Of a stretch of 64,000 nucleotides of DNA, positions 17,349 through 25,501 are shown in pieces. Source of the DNA: an uncultured Eggerthellaceae bacterium (GTDB lineage Bacteria > Actinomycetota > Coriobacteriia > Coriobacteriales > Eggerthellaceae); the NCBI GenBank assembly GCA_937892845.1, contig CALBGP010000028.1, forward strand, positions 186,001 through 250,000, read 5' to 3'. Numbering within the stretch: position 1 is the stretch's first letter; each line of letters starts with the position of its first letter. The notes beneath the pieces were generated by a model. The model was not told the DNA's origin. It saw only the letters and a program-made list of their open reading frames with translations, and did no database searches. The position numbers were made by a program, and so were the translations under genes.

Positions 17349-18440
17349 ATGTTCAATTTTGCAACGATCTGCGAAAGCGTAAGGCGCCATTGGGTGGCGA
17401 TCACCCTCATTGCCGTCTTGAGCCTGTGCGCCGGCGTGGCGTCGTCGTTCGCCCGCGATGATGCGGAGCCTACTGCCGCCAGCTATACCGCTGAAGCCAC
17501 GCTGTACCTGACCGGTTACGGCTACGATCGAGAGGATGCCGGGGAGTACAATTACAGCCTCAATGAGTCTTTGATGGTCACCGATGCCCGTCGTCTTGTC
17601 GTTTCCAACGAAGTTGCCGGAGCCGTGCGTGCCCAATATGGCGAAGACGTGACGGTTTCTGCGCCCGTATGGATGAATGAGGCGAAGAACAGCGAATACT
17701 CCACGCGCTTCGTCTATGTCGATGTCACCGCTTCAGATCCGGAAACCGCGCAGGCCGCCTGCCGCACCGCCTTGGATCTTACCCGCGCGGCCATCGAGCA
17801 GACCCTTCCCGTCGAGAAGGTGGAAGTGGTCGATGATGTTGCATTGACCAGCAGCGGCTCATCCAAGGCCGCCGATTGGGGTAAGGACTCCTTCGTCTCC
17901 GGCGAGGTTTCACCTATCGAAGCCGCCGCATCCGGCATCAGCATGAAAAAGGTCGTCATCTTCCTCTTCTGCGGCATCGCTCTGTCTGTTCTGGCATTCG
18001 CCTCCTATGACATCCTCTCGCGTCGCGTGCGCTCGGTCCGAGATGTGGAGCGCTTGCTTGACCTGCCCGTGCTTTCCAGCGTGTCCGATGCTTCCGATAT
18101 GGATAGGCTTGCACAGGGCGTGAAGGTGCTCATGGATCGCTCCGATATGTCGAGCGTTGCCGTTGCAGGTGCAAGTGCGGCCGATGGCGCTGCTCGCGTG
18201 CAGGAGGCCGTCAACCGCGTTGAGGGCATCTCCGTTACGCCTGCAATCGACTTGTCCGGCGAAGCTGATGCGGCCTCTCGCCTGATGGCGGCGGATACCG
18301 TCCTTCTTGTCATCTCGGAAGGTGCTTCGAAGTCCGGCCAGCTTGAAAGCGCGCTCAAGCAGCTGCGTTTCGCAGGCGTGCCGGTTTTGGGCGTCGCCTT
18401 CATCCCGAAGAAGCCCAAGCGTTCTTCCGCGTCCCGTTAG
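17349..18440 (+). CDS. Wzz/CpsC-like chain-length protein with degenerate BY-kinase-like domain
   Basis: The 363-residue protein has a membrane segment at about residues 18-35, an extracytoplasmic coil-containing domain and a second segment at about 198-220, the usual Wzz/CpsC topology. The remaining ~140 cytosolic residues resemble the ATPase domain of bacterial tyrosine kinases (CpsD/Wzc): MSSVAVAGASAADGAA is where the Walker A loop should be but lacks GK[ST], and ADTVLLVISEGASKSGQLE aligns with the region preceding the final strand GVPVLGVAF. The tyrosine-rich tail is absent. It is therefore probably a chain-length regulator with a non-catalytic kinase-like domain. The start follows AGAGG with about 8 nt spacing. 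Confidence 0.75.
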   Translation: MFNFATICESVRRHWVAITLIAVLSLCAGVASSFARDDAEPTAASYTAEATLYLTGYGYDREDAGEYNYSLNESLMVTDARRLVVSNEVAGAVRAQYGEDVTVSAPVWMNEAKNSEYSTRFVYVDVTASDPETAQAACRTALDLTRAAIEQTLPVEKVEVVDDVALTSSGSSKAADWGKDSFVSGEVSPIEAAASGISMKKVVIFLFCGIALSVLAFASYDILSRRVRSVRDVERLLDLPVLSSVSDASDMDRLAQGVKVLMDRSDMSSVAVAGASAADGAARVQEAVNRVEGISVTPAIDLSGEADAASRLMAADTVLLVISEGASKSGQLESALKQLRFAGVPVLGVAFIPKKPKRSSASR

Positions 18441-18466
18441 GCTTAGGCAAGTCGAAGGGATACCGA

Positions 18467-20017
18467 ATGGCTTCGCGTACTCAGAATTCAATCAGAAACG
18501 TTTTTGCTGCATGGGGCGGCCAGGTTATCCTGGCCGTCGCGCAGTTCGTGGTTCGTGCCGTGTTCGTTGCATGTCTGGCCAAAGAGTACGTCGGCCTTGA
18601 AACCCTGTTTTCAAGCGTGCTCACCGTTCTTACCTTGGCCGATCTGGGTATAGGCAGCGCCATCGTCTTCGCGCTCTATGAGCCTTTGGCCAAAGACGAC
18701 CACGAGGCCATCAAGTCGCTCATGCGCTTGTTCAAACGCGCTTACATCGTCATCGGCTGCACCATCATCGGCATCGGTGCGGCGGTTTCCCCCTTCATCC
18801 GCTTTCTCGTGGGGGGAGACGCGCCCGACATCCCGTTTCTCGAGGTCTACTTCTTCTGCTTCGTCCTGAACACCGGCATCTCGTATTTCTTCTCGTACAA
18901 GGGATCGCTGATCATGGCGGATCAGAAAAGCTACGTGGTCTACCTCATCCAGTATTCCTTTGCCTGCATCATGGCCCTCTTCCAGATTGCGGTTTTGCTG
19001 CTTACGCACAACTACCTGCTGTTTCTGGCGTGCATGATTGCCTCCACGCTTTTTCAGAACATCTGCATCGCGCGCAAAGCGAACAAGATGTATCCGTTCA
19101 TTCTGGAAAAGGATGTCAAGCCCATTGACCCCCAGGTCCTCGATGGCATCAAGAAGAACGTGATGGGGCTTATCATCCACAAGATCGCAGGCGTTGCCTC
19201 AACCCCTGTGAGCAACATCGTCATCACCAAGTTCGTGGGTCTTGCCACCACGTCCATCTACGGCAACTACCTGCTCATCGTCAATGCCCTGACCAGCGTC
19301 ACCAACCGTCTGTTCGACTCGGTCATCGCAAGTGTCGGCAATCTCAAGGAGTCCGAATCCGAAGAACGTTCCTATGAGATCTTCAAGGCTACGTTCTTCA
19401 TCAACGCCATCATCTTCGCCATGGTGTGCGGCGGGCTTCTGTGCTCTTTCAACGCCTTCATTTCCATTTGGATCGGCGATAGCTGGCTGTTTTCGTTCGA
19501 TGTGGTCGTGCTCATCGTCTTGCTGTTCTACGTCAAAGGCATGCGCTGTGCCGCCCTCACGTTCACAAGTGCCTACGGCCTGTATTGGTACACGCGTTGG
19601 AAGGCCGTGCTGGAGGCCATCTCGCTGCCGCTGCTTGCGCTCATATTGGTGTTCCCGCTCGGCATCAAGGGCGTGCTTCTCGCCGGCGTGGCGTCTTCGG
19701 TCTGCATTGCCACCATGTACGAGGCCTGGGCGGTCTACCGTCATGGCTTCCATAGGCCCCTGCGCCGTTTTGCATTCGCGTACGTGAAGTACACGGCGGT
19801 TTCGTTTGCCGCCATCGCTCTGGCCTATGTCGTCTGCATGCTCATTCCCGTTCATGGTGTGCTGGCGTTTTTCCTGTACGGATTCATCGGTGTTGCCATC
19901 CCCGGCGGCATATACCTGCTGGTTTTCGGACGCACGCCGGAATTCGCAGAGCTCAAGCGTCAGGCAGCGGGTATCTTCGGTCGCATTGCCGCGAAATTCA
20001 AGCGGAAGTCAGCCTAA
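18467..20017 (+). CDS. oligosaccharide flippase (Wzx/MATE-like)
   Basis: A membrane protein of 516 residues with about fourteen hydrophobic segments, typical of polysaccharide flippases. The N-terminus (NVFAAWGGQVILAVAQFVVRAVF) and GLETLFSSVLTVLTLADLGIGSAI correspond to the first two helices of the family. Its role would be to move the undecaprenyl-linked repeat unit outwards; in pneumococcus the equivalent TacF is selective for choline-decorated units (known). It follows the Wzz-like gene after 26 nt. Whether selectivity for decorated units applies here is untested. Confidence 0.88.
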   Translation: MASRTQNSIRNVFAAWGGQVILAVAQFVVRAVFVACLAKEYVGLETLFSSVLTVLTLADLGIGSAIVFALYEPLAKDDHEAIKSLMRLFKRAYIVIGCTIIGIGAAVSPFIRFLVGGDAPDIPFLEVYFFCFVLNTGISYFFSYKGSLIMADQKSYVVYLIQYSFACIMALFQIAVLLLTHNYLLFLACMIASTLFQNICIARKANKMYPFILEKDVKPIDPQVLDGIKKNVMGLIIHKIAGVASTPVSNIVITKFVGLATTSIYGNYLLIVNALTSVTNRLFDSVIASVGNLKESESEERSYEIFKATFFINAIIFAMVCGGLLCSFNAFISIWIGDSWLFSFDVVVLIVLLFYVKGMRCAALTFTSAYGLYWYTRWKAVLEAISLPLLALILVFPLGIKGVLLAGVASSVCIATMYEAWAVYRHGFHRPLRRFAFAYVKYTAVSFAAIALAYVVCMLIPVHGVLAFFLYGFIGVAIPGGIYLLVFGRTPEFAELKRQAAGIFGRIAAKFKRKSA

Positions 20018-20074
20018 GGCGTTGCCTGCCGGGCGGCTCTTCTTTCAGGTTTCCCGTATGCAAAGGAGACTCAC

Positions 20075-21154
20075 GTGAACATAACCGTCATAGGCGGAGG
20101 CAACATAGGAACGCTCATGGCTGCCGAATTCGCCGCCAAAGGCCATGCGGTCACCATGTTCGCATCCGACCCTGATTCCTGGTCTTGCCGCTTGGAGGTC
20201 CTCGACGCCCACGATGAGCCGGTATGCACCGGGGAGCTTTCGTGCGTTACTGCCGATCTGCGCCGTGCCGTCGAAGGTGCGCACATGATTTGGGTGACGT
20301 ATCCCACGTTCATGCTCGAAGACCTTGCGCGCGACCTCATCCCCTTGCTTGACCCGAGTCAGTGGCTGGGCGTGGTGCCGGGCAACGATGCGGAGTTCAT
20401 CTTCAGCCGCCATGTCGAATCGGGCGGCGTGCTTTTCGGCTTGCAGCGCGTCCACAGCGTCGCTCGTATTAAAAAACGGGGCCAAAGCGTCTACATGCTT
20501 GGCCGTCGCACCTCGGGTCTGCATGTGGCAGCCCTGCCATCGGCTCGAACCGCCGAGGTGGCGCAGGTGGTCCATGACCTTTTCGACCTGCCCGTGGAGT
20601 GCCTGACTACCTATCTTGCCGAAACGCTTACACCGTCCAATCCCATCTTGCACACCTGCCGCATCTTCAGCATGTTCCGCGATTGGAAGCCTGGTGTCTC
20701 CTATGAGCGCAATCTGCTGTTCTATGAGGAATGGACCGATGATGCCTCCCGTACCGTGCTTGCATGCGATGCCGAGCTTCAACGTGTGTGCCATGCGCTC
20801 GAGCGGCTTTTGGGGTGCGACCTTTCGGGTGTCAAATCCCTGCTTGAGCATTATGAGAGCGAAGATGCCTCGTCGATGACGGCGAAGATCAAGTCCATTC
20901 CCGGTTTCAAGGGTCTTTTGTCCCCCATGATAGAAGACGGATCCGGCCGCTGGGTTCTGGATTTCGAGTCACGCTATTTCAAGGCTGATTTCCCCTTCGG
21001 CTTGAAGGCGATCAGGGATATAGCGCGTCTGACCGATGTGCCGGTGCCCCATATGGATGAGGTGTATGCGTGGTATAGCGAAACGGCGGGCGACGGCAGG
21101 CGTTTCGAAGCTGTGCCTGAAACGCTTGCAAAACTTGCTGCGCTCTACGTTTGA
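20075..21154 (+). CDS. NAD/NADP octopine/nopaline (opine) dehydrogenase family protein
   Basis: The 359-residue protein has an N-terminal Rossmann fold (NITVIGGGNIGTLMAAEFAA) and a C-terminal opine-dehydrogenase helical domain with SNPILHT, matching the NPxxH signature that holds the catalytic histidine. Family members reductively condense an amino acid with a 2-oxoacid, giving N-(1-carboxyalkyl) amino acids. Such opine-like groups (for example alanopine) are known as substituents of some O-antigens, so a role in decorating this polymer is plausible but inferred. The GTG start follows AAAGGAGA. The gene lies between the flippase and an amidohydrolase in one direction. Confidence 0.78.
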   Translation: MNITVIGGGNIGTLMAAEFAAKGHAVTMFASDPDSWSCRLEVLDAHDEPVCTGELSCVTADLRRAVEGAHMIWVTYPTFMLEDLARDLIPLLDPSQWLGVVPGNDAEFIFSRHVESGGVLFGLQRVHSVARIKKRGQSVYMLGRRTSGLHVAALPSARTAEVAQVVHDLFDLPVECLTTYLAETLTPSNPILHTCRIFSMFRDWKPGVSYERNLLFYEEWTDDASRTVLACDAELQRVCHALERLLGCDLSGVKSLLEHYESEDASSMTAKIKSIPGFKGLLSPMIEDGSGRWVLDFESRYFKADFPFGLKAIRDIARLTDVPVPHMDEVYAWYSETAGDGRRFEAVPETLAKLAALYV

Positions 21155-21182
21155 GTCATTTCGTTTCGGGAGGTATGCGCCG

Positions 21183-22751
21183 ATGAAAGTCTATGAAGGC
21201 ACCGTGCTTACGGTCGATGCCCATGATTCGGTCGTCCGCTATCTGGTTGAAGACGGCGGCCGAATCGTGTTTGCAGGCAACGAGCTGCCGCAGCGTTACG
21301 CTGCGGAGCCGCGCGTTCAGCTCGATGGCCGCGTCCTGTGTCCGGCGTTCGCGGATACGCATCAGCACATGGCTTCGTTCGCTGCATTCAATGCGGGCCT
21401 CAATGTGATGGAGGCCAGGTCGAATGCTCAGATCATGGACATGGTGGCGCAGTTTGCGGCAACCGATGATTCGAAGCTCCTCATAGCGTTCGGTGCGTCG
21501 CCGTATTCGGTCTGCGAAGGGCGTCTGCTTTCAAGGTCCGAACTTGATGGGGCTTGCCCTGATAGGCCTGTGTTCATGGTCAAATACGACGGCCATGCGT
21601 GCGTGGTGAATTCCGCATTGCTGCGTCTTGTGGACGAGAAGGTGCGCGGCCTGCGCGGTTACCATCCGGATACCGGGGAGATGAATCAGGAAGCGTTTTT
21701 CGCGGTGAGCGATTACGTGACCGGGTCGCTGTCCATTCCCGAGCTGGTTGGAAACGTTCAACGGGCCATGGACTATCTTGCCGCACGGGGAGTGGGCATG
21801 GTCCATTCCGTCAGCGGCGTGGGTTTCGCGGGCGATCTGGACATCTCCCTGGAAACATGGTTGGCGCGCAGTGCCCAATCGGGCTTCCAGGTGCGCGTTT
21901 TCCCTCAGACCATGGATCTTGCCACGGCTCGCAAGCGCCGTCTGCCTCGCATCGGAGGGTGTTTCAAGTGCGCGCTCGACGGGTGCTTCGGCAGCCATGA
22001 TGCCGCTATGAACGAGCCGTATTGCGACGCGTCGGGTGGCTGCGGCGTCCTGTATTACGATGATGAGACCGTCATCGATTTCTGCAAGAAGGCGAATCGT
22101 GCGGGGCTTCAGATAGAGATGCACGCCATAGGCGATGCCGCCTTCGACCAGGCAACCCGTGCACTCAAGGCCGCGCTCGATGATTTCCCTCGCGAAGACC
22201 ATCGCCATGGCATCATCCACGCCTGTCTGCCCACTGAAGAGGGGATTGCCATCTGCGCTGAGTACGGCATCCATCTGCCGGTCCAGACCAGCTTCATCGA
22301 TTGGCCCCAGGAGCCGGATGAGTATCTGGAATCCATCATGGGCTCCCAGCGAGCTGCGAAATTGAACCCTCTGCGTGATTTCGTTGACGCGGGCATCGTT
22401 TTGTCAGCTGGCAGCGATGCTCCCTGCACCGATCCCGACCCCATGCTGTGGATGCATCGGGCATGCAACCATAGCGTGCCCGGGCAATCGCTGACCGCAA
22501 GGGAAGCGTTGCGCATGTGCACCTACAACGGTGCTTGGGTGACTTTCGATGAGGATGAGCGCGGGTCGCTTGAAGTCGGGAAGATTGCCGATATGGCCAT
22601 CCTGTCGGCCAATCCTTATGAGGTCGAGCCCGCGCGCTTGCGCGATATCTCGATCGAAGGGCTTCTGCTTGCCGGCCGACCCTATGAGCCGCAACGCCAA
22701 GGATTCGTCTCGGCGGTGCTGCGCGGCATGCTCAGCCGCAACAAAGCTTAA
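21183..22751 (+). CDS. amidohydrolase family protein (YtcJ-like)
   Basis: A metal-dependent hydrolase of 522 residues in the Amidohydro_3/YtcJ group. Visible features are the HxH metal motif (DTHQHM near residue 60), MHAIGD, a further metal histidine in IIHAC, and SAGSDAP with the catalytic aspartate. The sequence ends with the family's C-terminal beta-sandwich (GSLEVGKIADMAILSANP). The start follows GGGAGG (about 21168-21173); the longer frame from 21036 only overlaps the previous gene. Its substrate is unknown; linked to the opine-dehydrogenase gene it might process a related amide or amino compound. It is the last gene before the regulated licCA-type unit. Confidence 0.85.
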   Translation: MKVYEGTVLTVDAHDSVVRYLVEDGGRIVFAGNELPQRYAAEPRVQLDGRVLCPAFADTHQHMASFAAFNAGLNVMEARSNAQIMDMVAQFAATDDSKLLIAFGASPYSVCEGRLLSRSELDGACPDRPVFMVKYDGHACVVNSALLRLVDEKVRGLRGYHPDTGEMNQEAFFAVSDYVTGSLSIPELVGNVQRAMDYLAARGVGMVHSVSGVGFAGDLDISLETWLARSAQSGFQVRVFPQTMDLATARKRRLPRIGGCFKCALDGCFGSHDAAMNEPYCDASGGCGVLYYDDETVIDFCKKANRAGLQIEMHAIGDAAFDQATRALKAALDDFPREDHRHGIIHACLPTEEGIAICAEYGIHLPVQTSFIDWPQEPDEYLESIMGSQRAAKLNPLRDFVDAGIVLSAGSDAPCTDPDPMLWMHRACNHSVPGQSLTAREALRMCTYNGAWVTFDEDERGSLEVGKIADMAILSANPYEVEPARLRDISIEGLLLAGRPYEPQRQGFVSAVLRGMLSRNKA

Positions 22752-22770
22752 CCGTACGGATGATCATGTC

Positions 22771-22807
22771 TGTTCATGGAAGCCGTGATGTATTAAACTT
22801 GTGAACA
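22771..22807. promoter_or_regulatory. inverted half-sites TGTTCA/TGAACA before the first winged-helix/LicC/LicA gene
   Basis: TGTTCA (22771-22776) and TGAACA (22802-22807) form an inverted pair with a 25-nt gap (centres 31 bp apart). TAAACT (22794-22799) between them could be a -10. A matching pair with a 24-nt gap lies before the third paralogue at 53417-53452. Because these genes encode their own winged-helix domain, autoregulation is possible. Confidence 0.4.
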
Positions 22808-22852
22808 TGTCAGTCCGATACGCTGCCATGTTGGCAGATAGGGGATGCTTCC

Positions 22853-24625
22853 ATGCTCAACCGAAGCGAATTCGAAGTGCTCTACGCATGCATGCAAGGG
22901 CATGCTTCTACTCAGCGCTGCATAGCCGAAGCCTCGGGGCTTTCCCTGGGATCGGTCAACAAAGCCGTCAAATCGCTTGCCAAAGCCGGTCTCGTCGATG
23001 CCGAGCTTGCCCTTACGGATGCCGGGCGCGTGGCGCTTGACGCCTATCGCGTCGATAGCGCCATCATCTTGGCTGCGGGCGCGGGAACGCGTTTCGCTCC
23101 ATTGTCCTTCGAGCGCCCCAAAGCGCTTTTCGAAGTGCGGGGCGAAGTGCTCATCGAGCGCTTGATCCGTCAGCTGAGGCAGGCAGGCATAGAGCGCATC
23201 TGCGTAGTCACGGGCTACATGAAGGAGAGCCTGTTCTACCTTGAAGACGAATTCGGGGTCGCAATCACGGTGAACCCGGAGTATGCAACGCGCAACAACC
23301 ATTCTTCGGTCTGGTGCGCCCGCCGGCACCTGGGCAGCAGCTACATCATCTCATCCGATCAGTACTTCGCCGACGGGCTGTTTTGCAGCCATTGCTTCGC
23401 CCCCTTCTGCACGGCAAGCCGTCATGAGGGCCGAACCGACGGGTTGACCCTTAAGCTCGGGTCGCACGGGCGCGTCCGTTCCATTGCGCGTGGCGGAAAC
23501 GATGCGTTGCGCATGCGCGGCCCGGTTTATCTTGACGCGGATTCATCCCGGATTCTCCTCAACGCGCTCGAGCGGGATTACGACCTGCCGGAGACGCGCG
23601 GCAAGCTGTGGGATGAGGTGATGGCCGACCATCTGACCGAGCTTTCCCTGTACGCCAACGAGGTGCCCGAAAGCGCCGTCACCGAATTCGACTTCTTGAC
23701 CGACCTGGTCGCTTTCGACAGTGACTTTTTCGCCAACGTGGATTCGGGGATTTTGGACAACATCTGCGCGACGCTGAACTGCACGCGTGATGAGATCTCA
23801 GAAGTGCAACCTGTGAAAGCCGGTCTCACGAACCTGTCCACGCTGTTTTCAGCTCGCGGTGAGAAGTTCATCTACCGGCATCCGGGGACGGGGACCAATG
23901 AGCTCATCAACCGGCGTGCCGAGACGTTCGCCTTGGAGGTTGCCAAAGAGCTGGGCCTGGATGATACGTTCATCTACGAGGACCCAGACGAGGGGTGGAA
24001 GATCTCCCGCTATATCGAAGGATGCTCGGAGCTTGATTACGAAGATGAGCTCCAGGTGCGCCGCGCCCTGGCCCTCACCAGGCGTCTCCACGAAAGCGGC
24101 CGCAAGAGCCCGTACTCTTTCGACTTTTGGGATGAGGCCGAAAAGATCGTAGGGCTTCTCAAGGATATGCGCTACGGTCTGCCGCGTGACTTCAATTCCC
24201 TTGCGGAAACCATTGCGGGTGTTGCGGCGAAGATGCGTGCTGAGGCGGGGGAGCCGGTGCTGTGCCACAACGATCTGTACGGCCCTAACTTCCTTGTTCG
24301 CGGCGAAGAGATGCGCCTTATTGACTGGGAGTATGCCGCCATGGGGGATCCCGCTTGCGACTTGGGCAACTTCGTGGCCCAGGGATCGGGATATTCGGTC
24401 GAACAGACGCTGGGGATTCTGCCTTTGTATTACGGCCGCCCCGTGACGCCCGAAGAAGAGCGCCATTGCCTTGCAGCTGTGGCCGTGGTCGGGTGGTACT
24501 GGTATGTGTGGGCCATGTACAAGGAGGCCATGGGCAATCCCGTCGGCGAATGGTTGTATGTGTGGTACCGCGCTGCGAAAAGGTTCGCAGCTGCGGCAGA
24601 ACAGCGTTACGCGGCAGCGGAATAG
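22853..24625 (+). CDS. winged-helix / LicC-type nucleotidyltransferase / LicA-type kinase fusion 1
   Basis: A three-domain protein of 590 residues. Residues 1-60 are a MarR-like winged helix (LSLGSVNKAVKSLAKAGLV is the recognition region). Residues 63-300 are a LicC-type cytidylyltransferase (AAGAGTRFAPLSFERPKAL). Residues 310-590 are a choline/ethanolamine-kinase fold with HNDLYGPNFL and LIDWEYAAMGD, the Brenner and DFG-equivalent motifs. Together they would phosphorylate an amino-alcohol and activate it to a CDP derivative. LicC-LicA fusions are known (oral treponemes); the DNA-binding-like N-terminus is an addition I do not know from characterised proteins. It diverges most from the other two copies in the kinase C-lobe (GDPACDLGNF), so its substrate may differ. 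Confidence 0.87.
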   Translation: MLNRSEFEVLYACMQGHASTQRCIAEASGLSLGSVNKAVKSLAKAGLVDAELALTDAGRVALDAYRVDSAIILAAGAGTRFAPLSFERPKALFEVRGEVLIERLIRQLRQAGIERICVVTGYMKESLFYLEDEFGVAITVNPEYATRNNHSSVWCARRHLGSSYIISSDQYFADGLFCSHCFAPFCTASRHEGRTDGLTLKLGSHGRVRSIARGGNDALRMRGPVYLDADSSRILLNALERDYDLPETRGKLWDEVMADHLTELSLYANEVPESAVTEFDFLTDLVAFDSDFFANVDSGILDNICATLNCTRDEISEVQPVKAGLTNLSTLFSARGEKFIYRHPGTGTNELINRRAETFALEVAKELGLDDTFIYEDPDEGWKISRYIEGCSELDYEDELQVRRALALTRRLHESGRKSPYSFDFWDEAEKIVGLLKDMRYGLPRDFNSLAETIAGVAAKMRAEAGEPVLCHNDLYGPNFLVRGEEMRLIDWEYAAMGDPACDLGNFVAQGSGYSVEQTLGILPLYYGRPVTPEEERHCLAAVAVVGWYWYVWAMYKEAMGNPVGEWLYVWYRAAKRFAAAAEQRYAAAE

Positions 24626-24651
24626 CCGCTTTCATGAAAGGAAGATCTGCA

Positions 24652-25440
24652 ATGGCTTTGTCCTACGATGAATTCAAGGAGCTTGAGGCCCGCTACGAGG
24701 CGGGTGCGGCCAGCGAGGCTGACCTTGAGGCGCTTGAACCGTACCGCGCTCGCCGCGCCGTGCTTCTGGCCAGCGGTTTCGGCAGCCGCATGATGCCCAT
24801 CACCATCAACACCCCCAAGCCGCTTGTGGATGTGAACGGTACGCGCATCATCGATAGCCTGCTCTCCGCTTTGCGCGCCATCGATATCGAAGAGATATAC
24901 ATTGTGACGGGCTACAAGGCTGAATGCTTCGAAGTGCTCAAGCATGATTTCCCAACGGTCACGTTCTTGAACAATCCTGATTATGCGGTTACGAACAACA
25001 TATCGTCCGCTTGCGTTGCCAAAGAGCATTTCCGCAACGCCTATGCGTTCGAAAGCGATCTGTTCCTGAAAAACCCCCGTCTGTTGAAGAAGTATCGCTA
25101 CCGCTCCTGCTATATGGGCGTGCCCGTATCTGAGACGCCGGATTGGTGCTTCGATACCTGCGATGGCCGAATCACGGATTTGCATAAGGGCGGCACGAAC
25201 TGCCATCACATGTACGGCATCAGCTACTGGACGGCGGAGGACGGAGCCAAGCTTGAGCGCGATCTGCAGGAGTGCTTCGATGCCGATGAGGAGTCCAAGC
25301 AGCGCTTCTGGGATGATGTTCCCTGTGTGATCAGGCGCGATAACTACAATATCGCCATCGAAGAGTGCACGTTCGATGATGTGGCGGAGATTGACTCTTT
25401 GGCCGAACTTCAGCAGATCGATCCCCGTTACCGGATGTGA
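24652..25440 (+). CDS. stand-alone LicC-type nucleotidyltransferase
   Basis: A 262-residue nucleotidyltransferase with ASGFGSRMMPITINTPKPL as the nucleotide-binding loop and YIVTGYKAE after it. The preceding ~35 residues end with LEPYR, the same linker that joins the winged helix to the LicC domain in the neighbouring fusions, so this looks like a fusion that lost its kinase and most of its DNA-binding domain. It should make a CDP-amino-alcohol from a phosphorylated precursor supplied by a separate kinase. GAAAGGAAG (24636-24644) sets the start at 24652. It lies 26 nt after fusion 1 and 61 nt before fusion 2. Confidence 0.85.
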   Translation: MALSYDEFKELEARYEAGAASEADLEALEPYRARRAVLLASGFGSRMMPITINTPKPLVDVNGTRIIDSLLSALRAIDIEEIYIVTGYKAECFEVLKHDFPTVTFLNNPDYAVTNNISSACVAKEHFRNAYAFESDLFLKNPRLLKKYRYRSCYMGVPVSETPDWCFDTCDGRITDLHKGGTNCHHMYGISYWTAEDGAKLERDLQECFDADEESKQRFWDDVPCVIRRDNYNIAIEECTFDDVAEIDSLAELQQIDPRYRM

Positions 25441-25501
25441 TCCGCGCGGCGGCCTGCGGATGGGGCCGCATCGGTGTTTCGGGAATTCGATTGGAGTATG
25501 G

